Of a DNA stretch of 64,000 bases, positions 1-9,418 are shown piece by piece. Position 1 is the first letter of the stretch. Every line of letters starts with the position of its first letter. The translations under genes were made by a program, and so were the position numbers. The notes beneath the pieces are model-generated. The model was not told the DNA's origin. It saw nothing but the letters and a program-made list of their open reading frames with translations, and did no database searches. Origin of the DNA: Sporomusa malonica (GTDB lineage Bacteria; Bacillota; Negativicutes; Sporomusales; Sporomusaceae); NCBI RefSeq assembly GCF_900176355.1, contig NZ_FWXI01000001.1:1-64000 (forward strand). The letters run 5' to 3'.

Positions 1-79
1 AGCTGGTTATGTACTTGCGCCGACGACTGCCGATTACACTTAGCCGCTCACCACAACAAGGACAAGGATTCTGCTCCAT
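1..79 (-). CDS. Partial N-terminus of a zinc-finger protein, possibly DUF6431 type
   Basis: The minus strand reads from an ATG at 79 off the left edge of the window. The 26 visible residues begin MEQNPCPCCGERLSVIGSRR, with a CxCC cysteine cluster followed by basic residues. This resembles the start of DUF6431-type proteins, which often accompany transposase-like genes in Firmicutes. A weak AGGAGC-like ribosome site precedes the ATG. Only the N-terminus is visible, so family and function are tentative. Confidence 0.4.
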   Translation of the reverse strand, partial: MEQNPCPCCGERLSVIGSRRRKYITS

Positions 80-120
80 GCTCCTAACAAAAAACACCGA
101 GTTCGGTATTTTCAATCAGC

Positions 121-282
121 TCATAATTTGTTACAATGATCATATCTTTTAGTTGGTGGACGTCCCTGGTGCTGCTGTTGGCGCAGTAGCACATTAACGG
201 GGGCGTCTTTTCCTTTCTTATCAGATATGGTCATTATATCGAGCAACTTTCGATCAGGCAATCCCGTCAGCTTTCGGGCTTT
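121..282 (-). pseudogene. Remnant C-terminus of an unidentified protein
   Basis: An open minus-strand stretch of 53 codons ends in TGA at 121-123. It is preceded in frame by a TAA at 283-285, with no start codon or ribosome site at its beginning. The residues are basic and coding-like (ARKLTGLPDRKLLDIMTISD and onward to a C-terminus rich in Arg, Gln and Lys). It lies just upstream of the partial zinc-finger gene in the same direction, so the two may be a decayed mobile-type operon. I do not recognise the family, and it could be chance. Confidence 0.3.
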
Positions 283-658
283 TTATTTCAGCGCCAACAA
301 TAACGGTTTTTTTAAGAAGTAAACATTGAGAACCTAATAAGCTGTTTTTTACTTTGATTTCAGCCGCCTGCGGGGGTATTTTGTCATATATACCAATATA
401 TGCTGGAGAGATCGAATAGAATGTGAAGATAAGATTTTGTCGAAATTACTACTGCGATAAACAAAAAGATGTGTTATCCTATAAACAAGGTTAGGCTATT
501 GTTGAAGCTAACTGCGCACGGAAATCGCGATGTGAGTTGGATATGAGATTCGTTATCCGCCGTCCGGTTTCTAACTTTTTACAGTGGGTAATCTTCAAGT
601 ATATAATTATTTAACAAAGATAAACTTACATTCTTTGACTGTGTGGGGGGGACTTCTA
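283..658. other. Intergenic region upstream of the sigma-54 activator
   Basis: No convincing gene is visible here. The stretch at 624-633 is the exact reverse complement of the 10-mer at 2082-2091 that contains TGTAAG, a motif that recurs downstream of the regulator gene. It may be a site through which the regulator controls its own gene. Confidence 0.4.
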
Positions 659-2008
659 ATGGCGAAACATAGCGAAATAATGAAACAAGTATTTGCGCAT
701 ATGGCTGGTATGGTAGTAGTTGATCAGCAATCCCGAATTGTTTTTGTCGAGGAAACCTATGCAGCGTCAAGAGGGTTTGATCACCAGCAAGTCATAGGTC
801 GTTATGTTAAAGATGTAATCCCAACAAGTAAGCTCCCGGTTGTTATTGAGTCAGGTAAACCAATTTTAGGTGACGTCTTTTACTATGAGGGGAAAACTGT
901 AATATGCAATCGATACCCTCTGATAAAGGACGGGGTTATTATTGGTGCCATATCCTATCAGGTATTCGAAGGAGTTGACAAACTTTTTGAATCTATACAG
1001 GAATTGCGCACCCAACTTGACTACTATAAAGAAAAAATAAAGAAATATGCGGGAGTACGGTATTCCATAGGTGATATTATCGGCTCGAATCCTGCCACTG
1101 TTGCAATACGTACGGCAATATTAAAGACGGCGTGTACGAACGCTACGGTCCTGATACAAGGGGAAACGGGTACTGGCAAGGAGTTGGTTGCTCATGCTCT
1201 ACATCAGGAAAGTCGCCGGTCGCCTTATCCTTTTGTAAAGCTCAATTGTGCTGCTATTCCACAAGAGCTTATTGAATCGGAATTATTTGGTTATGATGAA
1301 GGCGCCTTTACAGGAGCGCGTAGGGCGGGGAAAAAGGGTAAATTTGAACTGGCTGATAAAGGAACACTCTTTTTGGACGAGATAAGTCAATTGTCTATGT
1401 CGGCGCAGGCAAAACTACTTCGAGTACTGCAAGAAAAAGAGATCGAGCGGATTGGGGGAGCGGAACCAATCCCCGTTAATGTCAGAATAGTTGCAGCTAC
1501 AAATGATGATCTTGAAGATATGGTAAAACAAGGTACTTTCCGGGCGGATTTGTACTACCGGTTGAACGTCATTCCAATTAAAGTTGCACCACTAAGAGAA
1601 AGAAAGTCAGATATACCTCTACTTGTAAATAAGTTTGCAGAAAAATATGGAGAGCAGGCGGGTTTAGGAACAGTTGCTGTAGATCCTGATGCTATGGCGT
1701 TGCTTATGGAGTACGAATGGCCGGGGAATATCCGGGAACTGGACCACGCTGTAGAAAGAGCGATTAATCTCTGTAGCTCCACCATACTTCAGCCAGTTCA
1801 TTTTGAATGGTTGATGCCGAAGATACGAAACAAGGGAAAGTCAACTGCCGGAATGAGCATTCAAGATGCAAGGGCGGCGAGCGAAAAGGAAATTATTTTA
1901 AACGCTCTTCAAGCTACCAAGGGAAACAAAAAGAAGGCCGCAGAATTGCTGGGAATTGCGCGGCCATTACTGTACCAGAAAATGCATCGCCTTGGCATAA
2001 CTAGTTGA
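659..2008 (+). CDS. Sigma-54-dependent activator with PAS sensor domain
   Basis: This is a 449-residue enhancer-binding protein that drives open-complex formation at sigma-54 promoters by ATP hydrolysis. An N-terminal PAS-like region (about residues 10-105) is followed by an AAA+ domain with Walker A GETGTGKE near residue 167 and the sigma-54 contact loop GAFTGA near 215. A Fis-type helix-turn-helix ends the protein (GNKKKAAELLGIARPLLYQK). I chose the ATG at 659, just after a G-rich ribosome site. An upstream in-frame start at 584 adds 25 residues but has no ribosome site. A strong terminator follows, and then a near-consensus sigma-54 promoter at 2360, so the downstream beta-keto acid operon is its likely target. 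The PAS ligand is unknown. Confidence 0.93.
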   Translation: MAKHSEIMKQVFAHMAGMVVVDQQSRIVFVEETYAASRGFDHQQVIGRYVKDVIPTSKLPVVIESGKPILGDVFYYEGKTVICNRYPLIKDGVIIGAISYQVFEGVDKLFESIQELRTQLDYYKEKIKKYAGVRYSIGDIIGSNPATVAIRTAILKTACTNATVLIQGETGTGKELVAHALHQESRRSPYPFVKLNCAAIPQELIESELFGYDEGAFTGARRAGKKGKFELADKGTLFLDEISQLSMSAQAKLLRVLQEKEIERIGGAEPIPVNVRIVAATNDDLEDMVKQGTFRADLYYRLNVIPIKVAPLRERKSDIPLLVNKFAEKYGEQAGLGTVAVDPDAMALLMEYEWPGNIRELDHAVERAINLCSSTILQPVHFEWLMPKIRNKGKSTAGMSIQDARAASEKEIILNALQATKGNKKKAAELLGIARPLLYQKMHRLGITS

Positions 2009-2019
2009 ATATATAATGT

Positions 2020-2071
2020 AAGCACAGAAGGACAGTGTAATTAATTACTTACACTGTCCTTCTGTGCTTTT
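2020..2071 (+). terminator. Rho-independent terminator after the activator gene
   Basis: Perfect 21-bp arms at 2020-2040 and 2049-2069 enclose an 8-base loop, and the right arm ends in a short T run. The stem also holds TGTAAG-like sequence, so it could double as a regulator site. Confidence 0.8.
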
Positions 2072-2083
2072 AGGTACTGGAGA

Positions 2084-2135
2084 ATGTAAGTATATAATGA
2101 ATTTTCAAAAAAACAGTGTCATTATGCACTTACAT
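2084..2135. promoter_or_regulatory. Candidate upstream activator sites (TGTAAG inverted repeat)
   Basis: Two 17-base arms, 2084-2100 and 2119-2135, are reverse complements with two mismatches and centre on the motif TGTAAG. Further TGTAAG copies occur at 2017-2022 and, inverted, at 2048-2053 and 626-631. They lie about 230-350 bases before the sigma-54 promoter, which is a normal distance for enhancer-type activator sites. Binding by the 659-2008 product is inferred. Confidence 0.5.
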
Positions 2136-2359
2136 CTCTGATTTTATTCTTATACTCATTATACTCGTAAGAATCGATCGGCCTGTACGCAATTTTTTCC
2201 TTACCGATTAGCTGCTTTTTAGGATGAAATAGTTAATGGTTTCCGCATGTTTACTCAATCCGAAGGATAGTGTATGTGTTTGTGTTTCATTCGACAGCCG
2301 GAATAAAAGTATGCTTACTTTACCTTCAAAATCGAGCACATTTAGTGCAGTTTAGGCTT

Positions 2360-2375
2360 TGGCACGCATTTTGCA
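2360..2375 (+). promoter_or_regulatory. Sigma-54 promoter (-24/-12)
   Basis: TGGCACG at 2360-2366, four bases, then TTGCA at 2371-2375 match the -24/-12 consensus essentially exactly. Transcription would start near 2386, about 95 bases before the first gene. The match, together with a sigma-54 activator gene directly upstream, makes the call strong. It also shows that coding does not begin at the in-frame start near 2359. Confidence 0.88.
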
Positions 2376-2478
2376 ATATAGTCTGATTGATCAGAAGAAA
2401 GGAGTAACGTGGAGTGAGGCCCAGACCTTAATCTGCGCTCCAGAGAGATCACTAAAATTACTACCTGGAGGAATTTAC

Positions 2479-3408
2479 ATGGCAAAGCAAAACAAAATCA
2501 TTATCACTGCAGCGGTAACAGGAGCAACACATACGCCGAGTTTGAGTCCCTACTTCCCTTCTACACCGGACCAAATCATTGAGGATGCCGTAAAGGCTCA
2601 CAAGGCAGGGGCTGCAGTGGTCCACGTTCATGCTAGAGATCCTAAGGATTGTAGTCCAACCCCAGACTTAGGCGTTATGAAGGAGATAGTTACCTCAATT
2701 AAACAACAATGTAACGCAGTGGTTTGTGTTACCACTGGCGGCGCAGTCTGGATGTCTTCGGAACAGCGTCTGGCCCCTGCAGTAGACTTACAGCCGGAGC
2801 TGGCGTCCTGTAATGCAGGATCGGTAAACTTTGTATTTGCTGATTTAGCAGCAAAGCTGGAAAACCCAAAATACGACTGGGAGATTCCTTACCTCAAGCG
2901 TACTAACGAGCTGGTTTTTACAAACACTTTTACAGGGTTAGAGTATTACTTGAATACTATGAATGAGCACGAAATACGTCCCGAGTTTGAGGTGTATGAC
3001 GTAGGCATGATTAATAACATTGCCTATTTTATGAAAAAAGGATTAGTACAAAAACCAGTTTATCTACAATTTGTAATGGGAATATTGGGCGGAATTCCTG
3101 CGACTGTTGATAATCTCGTCTACTTGGTTAAGACAGCCCGTGAGCAGATTGGTGACTTTGTTTGGTCTTGTGCGGCAGCGGGTAAGGCTCAATTTCCTCT
3201 TGTTACTGCTGCCCTGACTATGGGTGGTAACGCACGAGTTGGGCTTGAGGATAACCTTTATCTAAAACCTGGGGTGCTGGCAAAATCAAGTGCAGAGCAA
3301 GTCCTTCAGATTAAGGAAATTGCCGAGCGACTTGGTTTGGAAATCGCCAGTTCTGATGAAGCTCGACAAATTCTTGATCTCAAAGGCATAGATAAAGTCA
3401 ATTATTAA
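2479..3408 (+). CDS. Beta-keto acid cleavage enzyme (BKACE/Kce, DUF849 family)
   Basis: This 309-residue protein belongs to the family in which a beta-keto acid and acetyl-CoA are converted to acetoacetate and a new acyl-CoA. The metal-site signature VHVHARD lies near residues 48-54 in a TIM-barrel-like sequence of family-typical length. The start at 2479 follows a good GGAGGAA ribosome site. An in-frame start near 2359 would place the sigma-54 promoter inside the gene. It is first in a long operon with a reductase, a permease and a CoA-transferase that could activate the acetoacetate formed. The substrate cannot be read from sequence; 3-keto-5-aminohexanoate and dehydrocarnitine are known family substrates, but their usual partner genes are absent. 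Confidence 0.88.
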   Translation: MAKQNKIIITAAVTGATHTPSLSPYFPSTPDQIIEDAVKAHKAGAAVVHVHARDPKDCSPTPDLGVMKEIVTSIKQQCNAVVCVTTGGAVWMSSEQRLAPAVDLQPELASCNAGSVNFVFADLAAKLENPKYDWEIPYLKRTNELVFTNTFTGLEYYLNTMNEHEIRPEFEVYDVGMINNIAYFMKKGLVQKPVYLQFVMGILGGIPATVDNLVYLVKTAREQIGDFVWSCAAAGKAQFPLVTAALTMGGNARVGLEDNLYLKPGVLAKSSAEQVLQIKEIAERLGLEIASSDEARQILDLKGIDKVNY

Positions 3409-3430
3409 TGTAGACTGGAGGAGATTTAAT

Positions 3431-4459
3431 ATGAGAACAGCTATTTTAGGAGCAGGAGCACTAGGTATTATTATTGGAGCAAGGATGACTGAAAAGGGCC
3501 AACAAGTAGATCTCATTGACTCTTTTAAAGAAAATGTGGATGCGCTTAATACCAATGGAGCTACCGTAACCGGTTTTCTTGAGATGCATCAAGCGGTTAC
3601 AGCAGTAACACCTGAACAGATGGTCGGCACGTATGATCTAGTCTTGTTATTGACCAAGCAAACGGCTAACGAAACAGCCTTACCCAAGCTTCTACCCCAT
3701 CTGCATAAAGATAGTATTGTTTGCACCTTGCAAAACGGCGTTCCGGAAGAAGCGGTAGCGGAGATCGTTGGGAAGGAGCGTACCATCGGCGGCGCAGTCG
3801 GATTTGGTGCAACTTGGCTTAAGCCAGGTGTGTCTGAGCTTACGTCAACCATGGAGGCAGTAGAAAAATTTGCCTTCGAGATTGGTGAGATAGATGGAGT
3901 GGTACGCCCACGACTGGAAAAGGTAAAAGAAGTTCTTAGTACTGCCGGTGGGACGACGATACTGACGAACCTGATGGGAATTCGTTACACTAAATTGTTG
4001 ATGAATTCCACCTTCAGCGGCATGTCGGCTGCTCTTAATGGTAATTTTAGTGAGGTATTAGCTAATTCTAAGGCAATGGTTTGCGTTGCTCACATCGCTG
4101 ATGAGGTTATCAAGGTTTGCCGCGGTCTGGGCTATCGTATGGTGGAGATGCAAGGGGTTGATTTCGAGTTCTTAGAGCTAAATAGTAAGGCTGATATTCC
4201 ATCAAAGATGGATTTATACAAAAAAGTATGGGGCCGCCATAATAACAAAGCCAGCATGCTCCAGGACTTGGAGAAAGGTAAAAAGACAGAGATCGATTAT
4301 ATCAATGGTGTTGTATGCCGGGGCGGACGCAAGTGTGGTATACCTACGCCATTCAATGATAAGGTCGTTGAACTTGTCAAAGAAGCCGAGGCAAGAGGCG
4401 GAGTAAACGATTTTGGTTACCTCGATAGGTTTAATGATATTATTGACAGTGCGAAATAA
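3431..4459 (+). CDS. Ketopantoate reductase-like (ApbA/PanE family) dehydrogenase
   Basis: A 342-residue NAD(P)-dependent oxidoreductase. The N-terminal Rossmann motif GAGALG (residues 7-12) is followed by the family's LLTKQ and LQNGVP segments near residues 76-100 and a helical C-terminal domain. It lies 22 bases after the beta-keto acid cleavage gene with its own ribosome site. In this operon it more likely oxidises a 2- or 3-hydroxy acid, supplying the keto acid for cleavage, than makes pantoate. That role is inferred from neighbours, and the true substrate is unknown. Confidence 0.8.
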   Translation: MRTAILGAGALGIIIGARMTEKGQQVDLIDSFKENVDALNTNGATVTGFLEMHQAVTAVTPEQMVGTYDLVLLLTKQTANETALPKLLPHLHKDSIVCTLQNGVPEEAVAEIVGKERTIGGAVGFGATWLKPGVSELTSTMEAVEKFAFEIGEIDGVVRPRLEKVKEVLSTAGGTTILTNLMGIRYTKLLMNSTFSGMSAALNGNFSEVLANSKAMVCVAHIADEVIKVCRGLGYRMVEMQGVDFEFLELNSKADIPSKMDLYKKVWGRHNNKASMLQDLEKGKKTEIDYINGVVCRGGRKCGIPTPFNDKVVELVKEAEARGGVNDFGYLDRFNDIIDSAK

Positions 4460-4502
4460 ATCGGACCGATAAAAGATTTGAATATAGGGAGGTAGAGTAT
4501 TG

Positions 4503-5900
4503 ATGGAAGTATTTGGTATTATCCTCAGTCTATTCTTATTAATGTTTATGGCATATCGTGGTTTTTCAGTAATTTTGTTTGCTCCGATTTTCGCAATATT
4601 GGCAGCAGCAAGTCAGGGTATGTCTCCAATGCCGACATATACGGAATTATTTATGGCCAAAACAGTATCTTATGTGAAGGTATATTTCCCAATCTTCATG
4701 CTGGGCGCTGTGTTTGGAAAACTGATGGAGGCAACTGGCTTCGCCAAGGCGATTGCGCTTAAAATACTGCAGATCGTAGGACAAGAGCGTGCTATCTTAG
4801 CAGTTGTCATTGCCGGCGGTGTTCTCGCCTATGGCGGCGTAAGCCTTTTCGTTATCGTATTCGTTCTCTATCCCTTCGCCGCAGCATTGTTCAAACAAGC
4901 CGGTATTCCTAAACGTTTGATACCGGCAATCGTTGTACTCGGCGGATGTACCTATACAATGGATGCCCTGCCTGGAACCCCGCAAATTCAAAATATCATT
5001 CCTACAAATTTTTACGGCACCGATGTTTATGCTGCACCTTTTATTGGCATCATTGGAGCTCTCCTGATCTTCTTCCCAGGTATGTATTATCTGGAATATC
5101 GTCGTAAGAAATTGAACGCCAAGGGTGAATTTTACGGCGATAACCGAGTCAATGAACCAATGGAAAGTGACGACAGCAATCTTCCCGACTGGAAACTGGC
5201 TTTATTACCGCTTGTTTCAGTACTTGTCATAAACTTCATAATGACTAACCTATTCCAGTGGAACCCTGATCTTCTCGCTCCGTTTATTGGTATGAAATTG
5301 CCTCTTGTATCTGCTGCCGTTAAAAACATTAAAGCAATCTGGGCTCTGATTATCGCAGTTGTCATCGGTATTACTCTGTGCGCTGCACTTGGCTACCGAA
5401 ACTTGCAAAAAGGTGGTCTGGCTACAGCATTAAATGCAGGTGCTATCGGATCACTCTTGGCAATCATGAATACCGCTTCCGAGGTCGGTTACGGCAACGT
5501 AATCGCATCGTTGCCCGGATTTCGCTCGATCGCTGATGCGCTCTTGAGCATCAAAATCGGCGGCACACCGCTGGTTTCTGAAGCCGTAACTGTAACCACT
5601 CTGGCCGGCATCACTGGTTCCGCATCCGGTGGTATGTCAATAGCACTGGACCTGATGGCGAAAGATTGGCTGGCTTGGGCAAACTCTATCGGTATGTCAC
5701 CAGAGATTCTTCACCGGGTAGCAGCTATGGCTTCTGGAGGTTTGGACAGCATGCCGCATAACGGCGCAGTAATAACTATACTGGCTGTATGTGGAATGAC
5801 CCATAAGGAAGCGTATCCGGATATGTTTAGCATTGTTATTATTAAAACGGTAGCCGCGTTTGCTGTTATCGCTATTCATTTGGCAACAGGCATTCTATAA
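4503..5900 (+). CDS. GntP-family permease
   Basis: A 465-residue membrane protein with about a dozen hydrophobic segments, of the GntP (gluconate/3-hydroxybutyrate-type) permease family. It has a glycine- and proline-rich re-entrant-like stretch GGCTYTMDALPGTPQIQN near residue 150, typical of the family. The ATG at 4503 lies ten bases after GGGAGG; the overlapping TTG at 4500 is a possible alternative. Its place between the reductase and the CoA-transferase suggests it imports the hydroxy or keto acid the operon consumes. The substrate is inferred only from context. Confidence 0.85.
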   Translation: MEVFGIILSLFLLMFMAYRGFSVILFAPIFAILAAASQGMSPMPTYTELFMAKTVSYVKVYFPIFMLGAVFGKLMEATGFAKAIALKILQIVGQERAILAVVIAGGVLAYGGVSLFVIVFVLYPFAAALFKQAGIPKRLIPAIVVLGGCTYTMDALPGTPQIQNIIPTNFYGTDVYAAPFIGIIGALLIFFPGMYYLEYRRKKLNAKGEFYGDNRVNEPMESDDSNLPDWKLALLPLVSVLVINFIMTNLFQWNPDLLAPFIGMKLPLVSAAVKNIKAIWALIIAVVIGITLCAALGYRNLQKGGLATALNAGAIGSLLAIMNTASEVGYGNVIASLPGFRSIADALLSIKIGGTPLVSEAVTVTTLAGITGSASGGMSIALDLMAKDWLAWANSIGMSPEILHRVAAMASGGLDSMPHNGAVITILAVCGMTHKEAYPDMFSIVIIKTVAAFAVIAIHLATGIL

Positions 5901-5959
5901 AGTGGCAGAAGCCGGAGCAATCCGGCTTTTCTTACCAATAAACATTGTGGAGGATATAT

Positions 5960-6607
5960 ATGTTCAAAGTTACTACGATTGCGCAAGCTTTGGAAACCGT
6001 ACACGACGGTATAACTGTTATGATTGGTGGATTCCTTGCCGTAGGTACGCCTGAAATATTGGTAGATGCACTGGTAACTAAAGGAATAAAGGATCTCACC
6101 GTCATCGCCAACGACACGGCATTTCCTGATAAAGGCATCGGGAAACTTGTAGCTAACCGCCGCCTGAGAAAGGTAATAGTTTCCCATATCGGGACAAACC
6201 CTGAGACCTGGCAACAAATGAATGCCGGTGAGCTTCAAGTTGAACTTGTCCCACAAGGGACACTCGCCGAACAGATCCGCGCTGGGGGAGCAGGGCTTGG
6301 CGGTATACTTACGCCAACCGGGCTAGGGACGATTGTTGCCGAAGGTAAGAAAGTCATCAACGTTGACGGCAGGGAATTTCTCTTGGAAAAGCCTTTGCGG
6401 GCCGACGTGGCCTTGATTAAGGCGCATACAGCAGATACAGCCGGAAACCTGCTGTTTCACCGCTCAGCCCGTAATTTTAACCCATTAATGGCGATGTCTG
6501 CCAACGTCGTTATCGTTCAGGTGGAAAATATCGTTGAAGCGGGCCAGCTTGATCCCGATCAAGTAATGACGCCTGGAATATTAGTTGACTGGATTGTTCA
6601 GGAATAG
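5960..6607 (+). CDS. atoD: Acetate/acetoacetate CoA-transferase, alpha subunit
   Basis: A 215-residue family I CoA-transferase subunit. The glycine-rich CoA-binding signature [16 protein letters not shown] lies near residues 22-37, followed by the usual [11 protein letters not shown] segment. It moves CoA between acyl-CoA and acetoacetate together with the beta subunit encoded 11 bases downstream. I start at ATG 5960 after TGGAGGA; an in-frame TTG at 5945 overlaps that ribosome site and is unlikely. The operon position fits activation of acetoacetate released by the cleavage enzyme. Confidence 0.9.
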   Translation: MFKVTTIAQALETVHDGITVMIGGFLAVGTPEILVDALVTKGIKDLTVIANDTAFPDKGIGKLVANRRLRKVIVSHIGTNPETWQQMNAGELQVELVPQGTLAEQIRAGGAGLGGILTPTGLGTIVAEGKKVINVDGREFLLEKPLRADVALIKAHTADTAGNLLFHRSARNFNPLMAMSANVVIVQVENIVEAGQLDPDQVMTPGILVDWIVQE

Positions 6608-6618
6608 GGGGATTAAAG

Positions 6619-7254
6619 ATGGATGCAAAAACAATAATTGCTAAACGGGTTGCCCAGGAGTTCAAAGATGGTTATGTCGTTAATTTGGGTATTGGTATAC
6701 CAACTTTGGCTGCGGATTTTCTGCCAGCTGGCGTGAGCGTTACCCTTCAGTCAGAGAATGGCTTTGTAGGCCTGACTCCCTTAGAAGGACGAGAAAATCC
6801 CGATCTCGTAAACGCGGGGGGCAAGCCTGTTTCGATTATCCCCGGCGGCGCGGTATTTGACAGTGCTATGTCTTTCGCTATCATCCGCGGTGGACATGTC
6901 GATGTGACCGTCCTTGGTGCGTTAGAAGTTGACCAGGAAGGAAATCTCGCTAACTGGATGGTTCCAGGCAAATTGGTGCCAGGTATGGGCGGCGCAATGG
7001 ATCTTGTATCCGGAGCAAAGAAGGTCATTGTTGCAATGGAACACACCGCTAAAGACGGAGCACCCAAGATATTGAAAAAATGTACCCTGCCGTTGACCGG
7101 AAAAGGCGTCGTGAACTTAATTATCACCAATTTGTGTGTGTTTGAAGTGACGCCGGCAGGACTAATTCTTAAGGAGACCGAACCAGGCGTGACGGTGGAC
7201 GAAGTGAGGGCCAAGACTGAGGCTGAATTTTTGGTTGGGTTAATAAGTGCATAA
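6619..7254 (+). CDS. atoA: Acetate/acetoacetate CoA-transferase, beta subunit
   Basis: A 211-residue beta subunit carrying the catalytic glutamate in SENG (Glu46), which forms the covalent CoA thioester intermediate. Glycine-rich GIGIPTL (about residues 24-30) and GLTPLEG segments are typical. It pairs with the alpha subunit directly upstream. Acetoacetyl-CoA made here could feed the thiolase at 8166 or the reductive branch ending in butyryl-CoA dehydrogenase. Confidence 0.92.
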   Translation: MDAKTIIAKRVAQEFKDGYVVNLGIGIPTLAADFLPAGVSVTLQSENGFVGLTPLEGRENPDLVNAGGKPVSIIPGGAVFDSAMSFAIIRGGHVDVTVLGALEVDQEGNLANWMVPGKLVPGMGGAMDLVSGAKKVIVAMEHTAKDGAPKILKKCTLPLTGKGVVNLIITNLCVFEVTPAGLILKETEPGVTVDEVRAKTEAEFLVGLISA

Positions 7255-7310
7255 GGTCAACGTTAGGTGTTTGCCCAGGAGTTCTTTCTGCGGATTGGGG
7301 AGATGAGTAT

Positions 7311-8151
7311 ATGCGCTATGAGGAAAATTCCCTAATCTTCGAACAGCTTTTTTGTGTATTGCCATTGGTTAAGGACCTTATTCGTGGAGACGTTACAATC
7401 GGTGTTTGTGATCGGGAAAAGTATATTTAGTCTTATAAACCCGAAAATTGATACCGGGGTTAAAGCCGGAGTGTTGCTAAGGCCTGGTACAGCTATTGTT
7501 AAAGTAATGGAGGAAAAAAAGCTTATCCAGTTACGCGGCGACAAAGAAAAATTTGGAGTTCCCTATATTGGGGCTGCGGTCCCAATACTTGATGATAAAA
7601 AGGAAGTAATTGGAGCTATCGCTTTTGTAGAGTCAGTGGACACACAAGACGCCGTATACGAAATGGCCTCAGAACTGTCAGGTGCAATTAGCACCATAGC
7701 ATCTACTACCGAGGAAGTATCGGCACAAACACAGGAAGTAGCTGTGATTTGCCGAGCACTTGGTCAGTTATCAGAGGATTCACGGGCGCGGGTCCGGGAA
7801 ACTGGTCAGGTTTTAGAGTTAATAAAGCATGTTGCCGAGCAAACGAATTTATTGGGGCTAAATGCTGCCATTGAAGCCGCCCGAGTAGGTGCGCACGGGC
7901 GTGGTTTTGCGGTAGTCGCCGAGGAGATCAGAAAACTCGCAGACAGCTCAACTCTATCTGTAAAAAAGATCACCAAAATCATCCAGGGTGTTCAAGCTGA
8001 TAGCGAACACAACCAACAGGAATTGAACCGTATCGGACAAATGACCTCGCAGATTGCCGAAGCTGTCACTCATGTTGCTGAAACTATACAGGCAATTGGT
8101 ACAATGGCAGTCAAACTGGATCATATAGCAGAGCGACTTAGCAATAAATAA
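7311..8151 (+). pseudogene. Small cytoplasmic chemoreceptor gene, broken by a stop and a frameshift
   Basis: From ATG 7311, after a GGGGAG site, the frame encodes a typical N-terminus ([23 protein letters not shown]), then hits TAG at 7428-7430 and TGA at 7449. The sensor continues in another frame from about 7441 (KIDTGVKAG, then [12 protein letters not shown]). After that comes a methyl-accepting signalling domain with its hairpin tip ([35 protein letters not shown]), to a stop at 8151. One extra A in the run at 7444-7447 plus one base substitution would explain both lesions. It sits inside the butyrate-type operon, so an intact version could have sensed the operon's substrate. Translation of the distal part from a GTG at 7354 is possible but would lack the proper N-terminus. 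Confidence 0.75.
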
Positions 8152-8165
8152 GGACGGTGTTTATT

Positions 8166-9344
8166 ATGCGTGAAGCAGTTATTGTTAGTGCAGTTCGTAC
8201 CGCCATTGGCAGTTTTAATGGTTCGCTGACGCCTTTGTCAGCGGCTGAACTAGGCGGTTTAGTTATTCAAGAGGCTCTTCAACGGGCCGGTATTGATGGC
8301 GCCGGTGTAAGTGAAGTTATTATGGGTAATGTTCTGCAAGCCGGTCTGGGGCAAAATCCGGCCCGTCAGGCAGCGTTAAAAGCTGGTATGCCGACAGAGG
8401 TTCCTGCGTTGACTATTAACAAAGTCTGTGGTTCTGGTCTGAAAGCAGTTAATTTAGCAGCACAGGCCATTCTTGCGGGGGATGCCGACATCGTTGTGGC
8501 TGGCGGCATGGAAAGTATGACAAATGCCCCTTATCTGCTGGAGAAAGCCCGTTCAGGGTATCGCATGGGCCATGGTAAATTAGTAGACTCCATGATTCAA
8601 GATGGGTTATGGTGTGCCTTTAATGATTATCATATGGGCATTACTGCTGAAAATGTTGCAGCCCAGTATGGAATTAGCCGCGAGGATCAAGACCAACTGG
8701 CGTTTGAATCTCAGGAAAAAGCCATTAAGGCTATTCAAAGCGGAGCTTTCAAGAAAGAAATAGTACCTGTAACCATAAAAGGAAAAAAAGGTGATAGTAC
8801 CTTTGATACTGACGAATACGCAAAATCCGGTACAACTATCGAAAAGTTAGGCGGACTGAAAACGGCCTTTAAAAAAGAGGGTACCGTTACTGCCGGTAAT
8901 GCTTCCGGTATTAATGATGGTGCTGCTGCGCTGGTCATTATGTCAGCAGACAAAGCCAAAGAATTGGGCATAAAACCGTTAGCCCGCATCCGTGGCTATG
9001 CAGCAGGCGGTGTTGATCCCAGCATCATGGGGATGGGGCCTGTACCTGCTGCCCGCAAAGCACTTGCTAAAGCTGGACTTACTGTCCAAGACCTTGATTT
9101 GATTGAAGCAAACGAAGCCTTTGCTGCTCAATTCCTGGCTGTAGGCAAACAGCTTGAGTTTGTTCGTGAAAAAGTGAATGTTCACGGTGGAGCGATCGCT
9201 TTAGGTCATCCTATTGGTGCCAGCGGCGCCCGGATTTTTGTAACCCTGCTGCATGCAATGGAGTTGCGCCAAGCAAAGATTGGTTTGGCCACGCTTTGCA
9301 TTGGCGGCGGTCAAGGTGTTGCCACTATTGTCGAGCGTCTGTAA
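8166..9344 (+). CDS. atoB: Acetyl-CoA C-acetyltransferase (thiolase)
   Basis: A 392-residue biosynthetic-type thiolase that interconverts two acetyl-CoA and acetoacetyl-CoA. The catalytic residues are in place: Cys88 in NKVCGSG, His348 in [10 protein letters not shown], and Cys378 in CIGGGQG. I chose ATG 8166, eight bases after AGGACGG; a GTG at 8157 overlaps that site. It links acetoacetate activation to the central acetyl-CoA pool and, with the reductase and hydratase downstream, to butyryl-CoA. Confidence 0.95.
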   Translation: MREAVIVSAVRTAIGSFNGSLTPLSAAELGGLVIQEALQRAGIDGAGVSEVIMGNVLQAGLGQNPARQAALKAGMPTEVPALTINKVCGSGLKAVNLAAQAILAGDADIVVAGGMESMTNAPYLLEKARSGYRMGHGKLVDSMIQDGLWCAFNDYHMGITAENVAAQYGISREDQDQLAFESQEKAIKAIQSGAFKKEIVPVTIKGKKGDSTFDTDEYAKSGTTIEKLGGLKTAFKKEGTVTAGNASGINDGAAALVIMSADKAKELGIKPLARIRGYAAGGVDPSIMGMGPVPAARKALAKAGLTVQDLDLIEANEAFAAQFLAVGKQLEFVREKVNVHGGAIALGHPIGASGARIFVTLLHAMELRQAKIGLATLCIGGGQGVATIVERL

Positions 9345-9418
9345 TGCTGTTTTCCCACGCTCTGTGCTGGGATGCCTTTGACAGACCAATTAAATCAAAT
9401 GGTAGGGAGGATTTTTAT

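Noticed and set aside
2359..2478. Longer BKACE reading frame beginning near 2359
   Set aside because: It would place the consensus sigma-54 promoter inside the gene, has no ribosome site and adds residues unlike the family; the ATG at 2479 has GGAGGAA.
7428..7430. TAG read as pyrrolysine in the chemoreceptor gene
   Set aside because: A frameshift follows within 20 bases, so suppression of the TAG alone would not restore the protein; no pyl genes are visible and chemoreceptors do not use pyrrolysine.
9296..9418. N-terminal extension of the butyryl-CoA dehydrogenase
   Set aside because: The extended frame overlaps the thiolase end, lacks a ribosome site and adds non-family residues; ATG 9419 follows GGGAGG.
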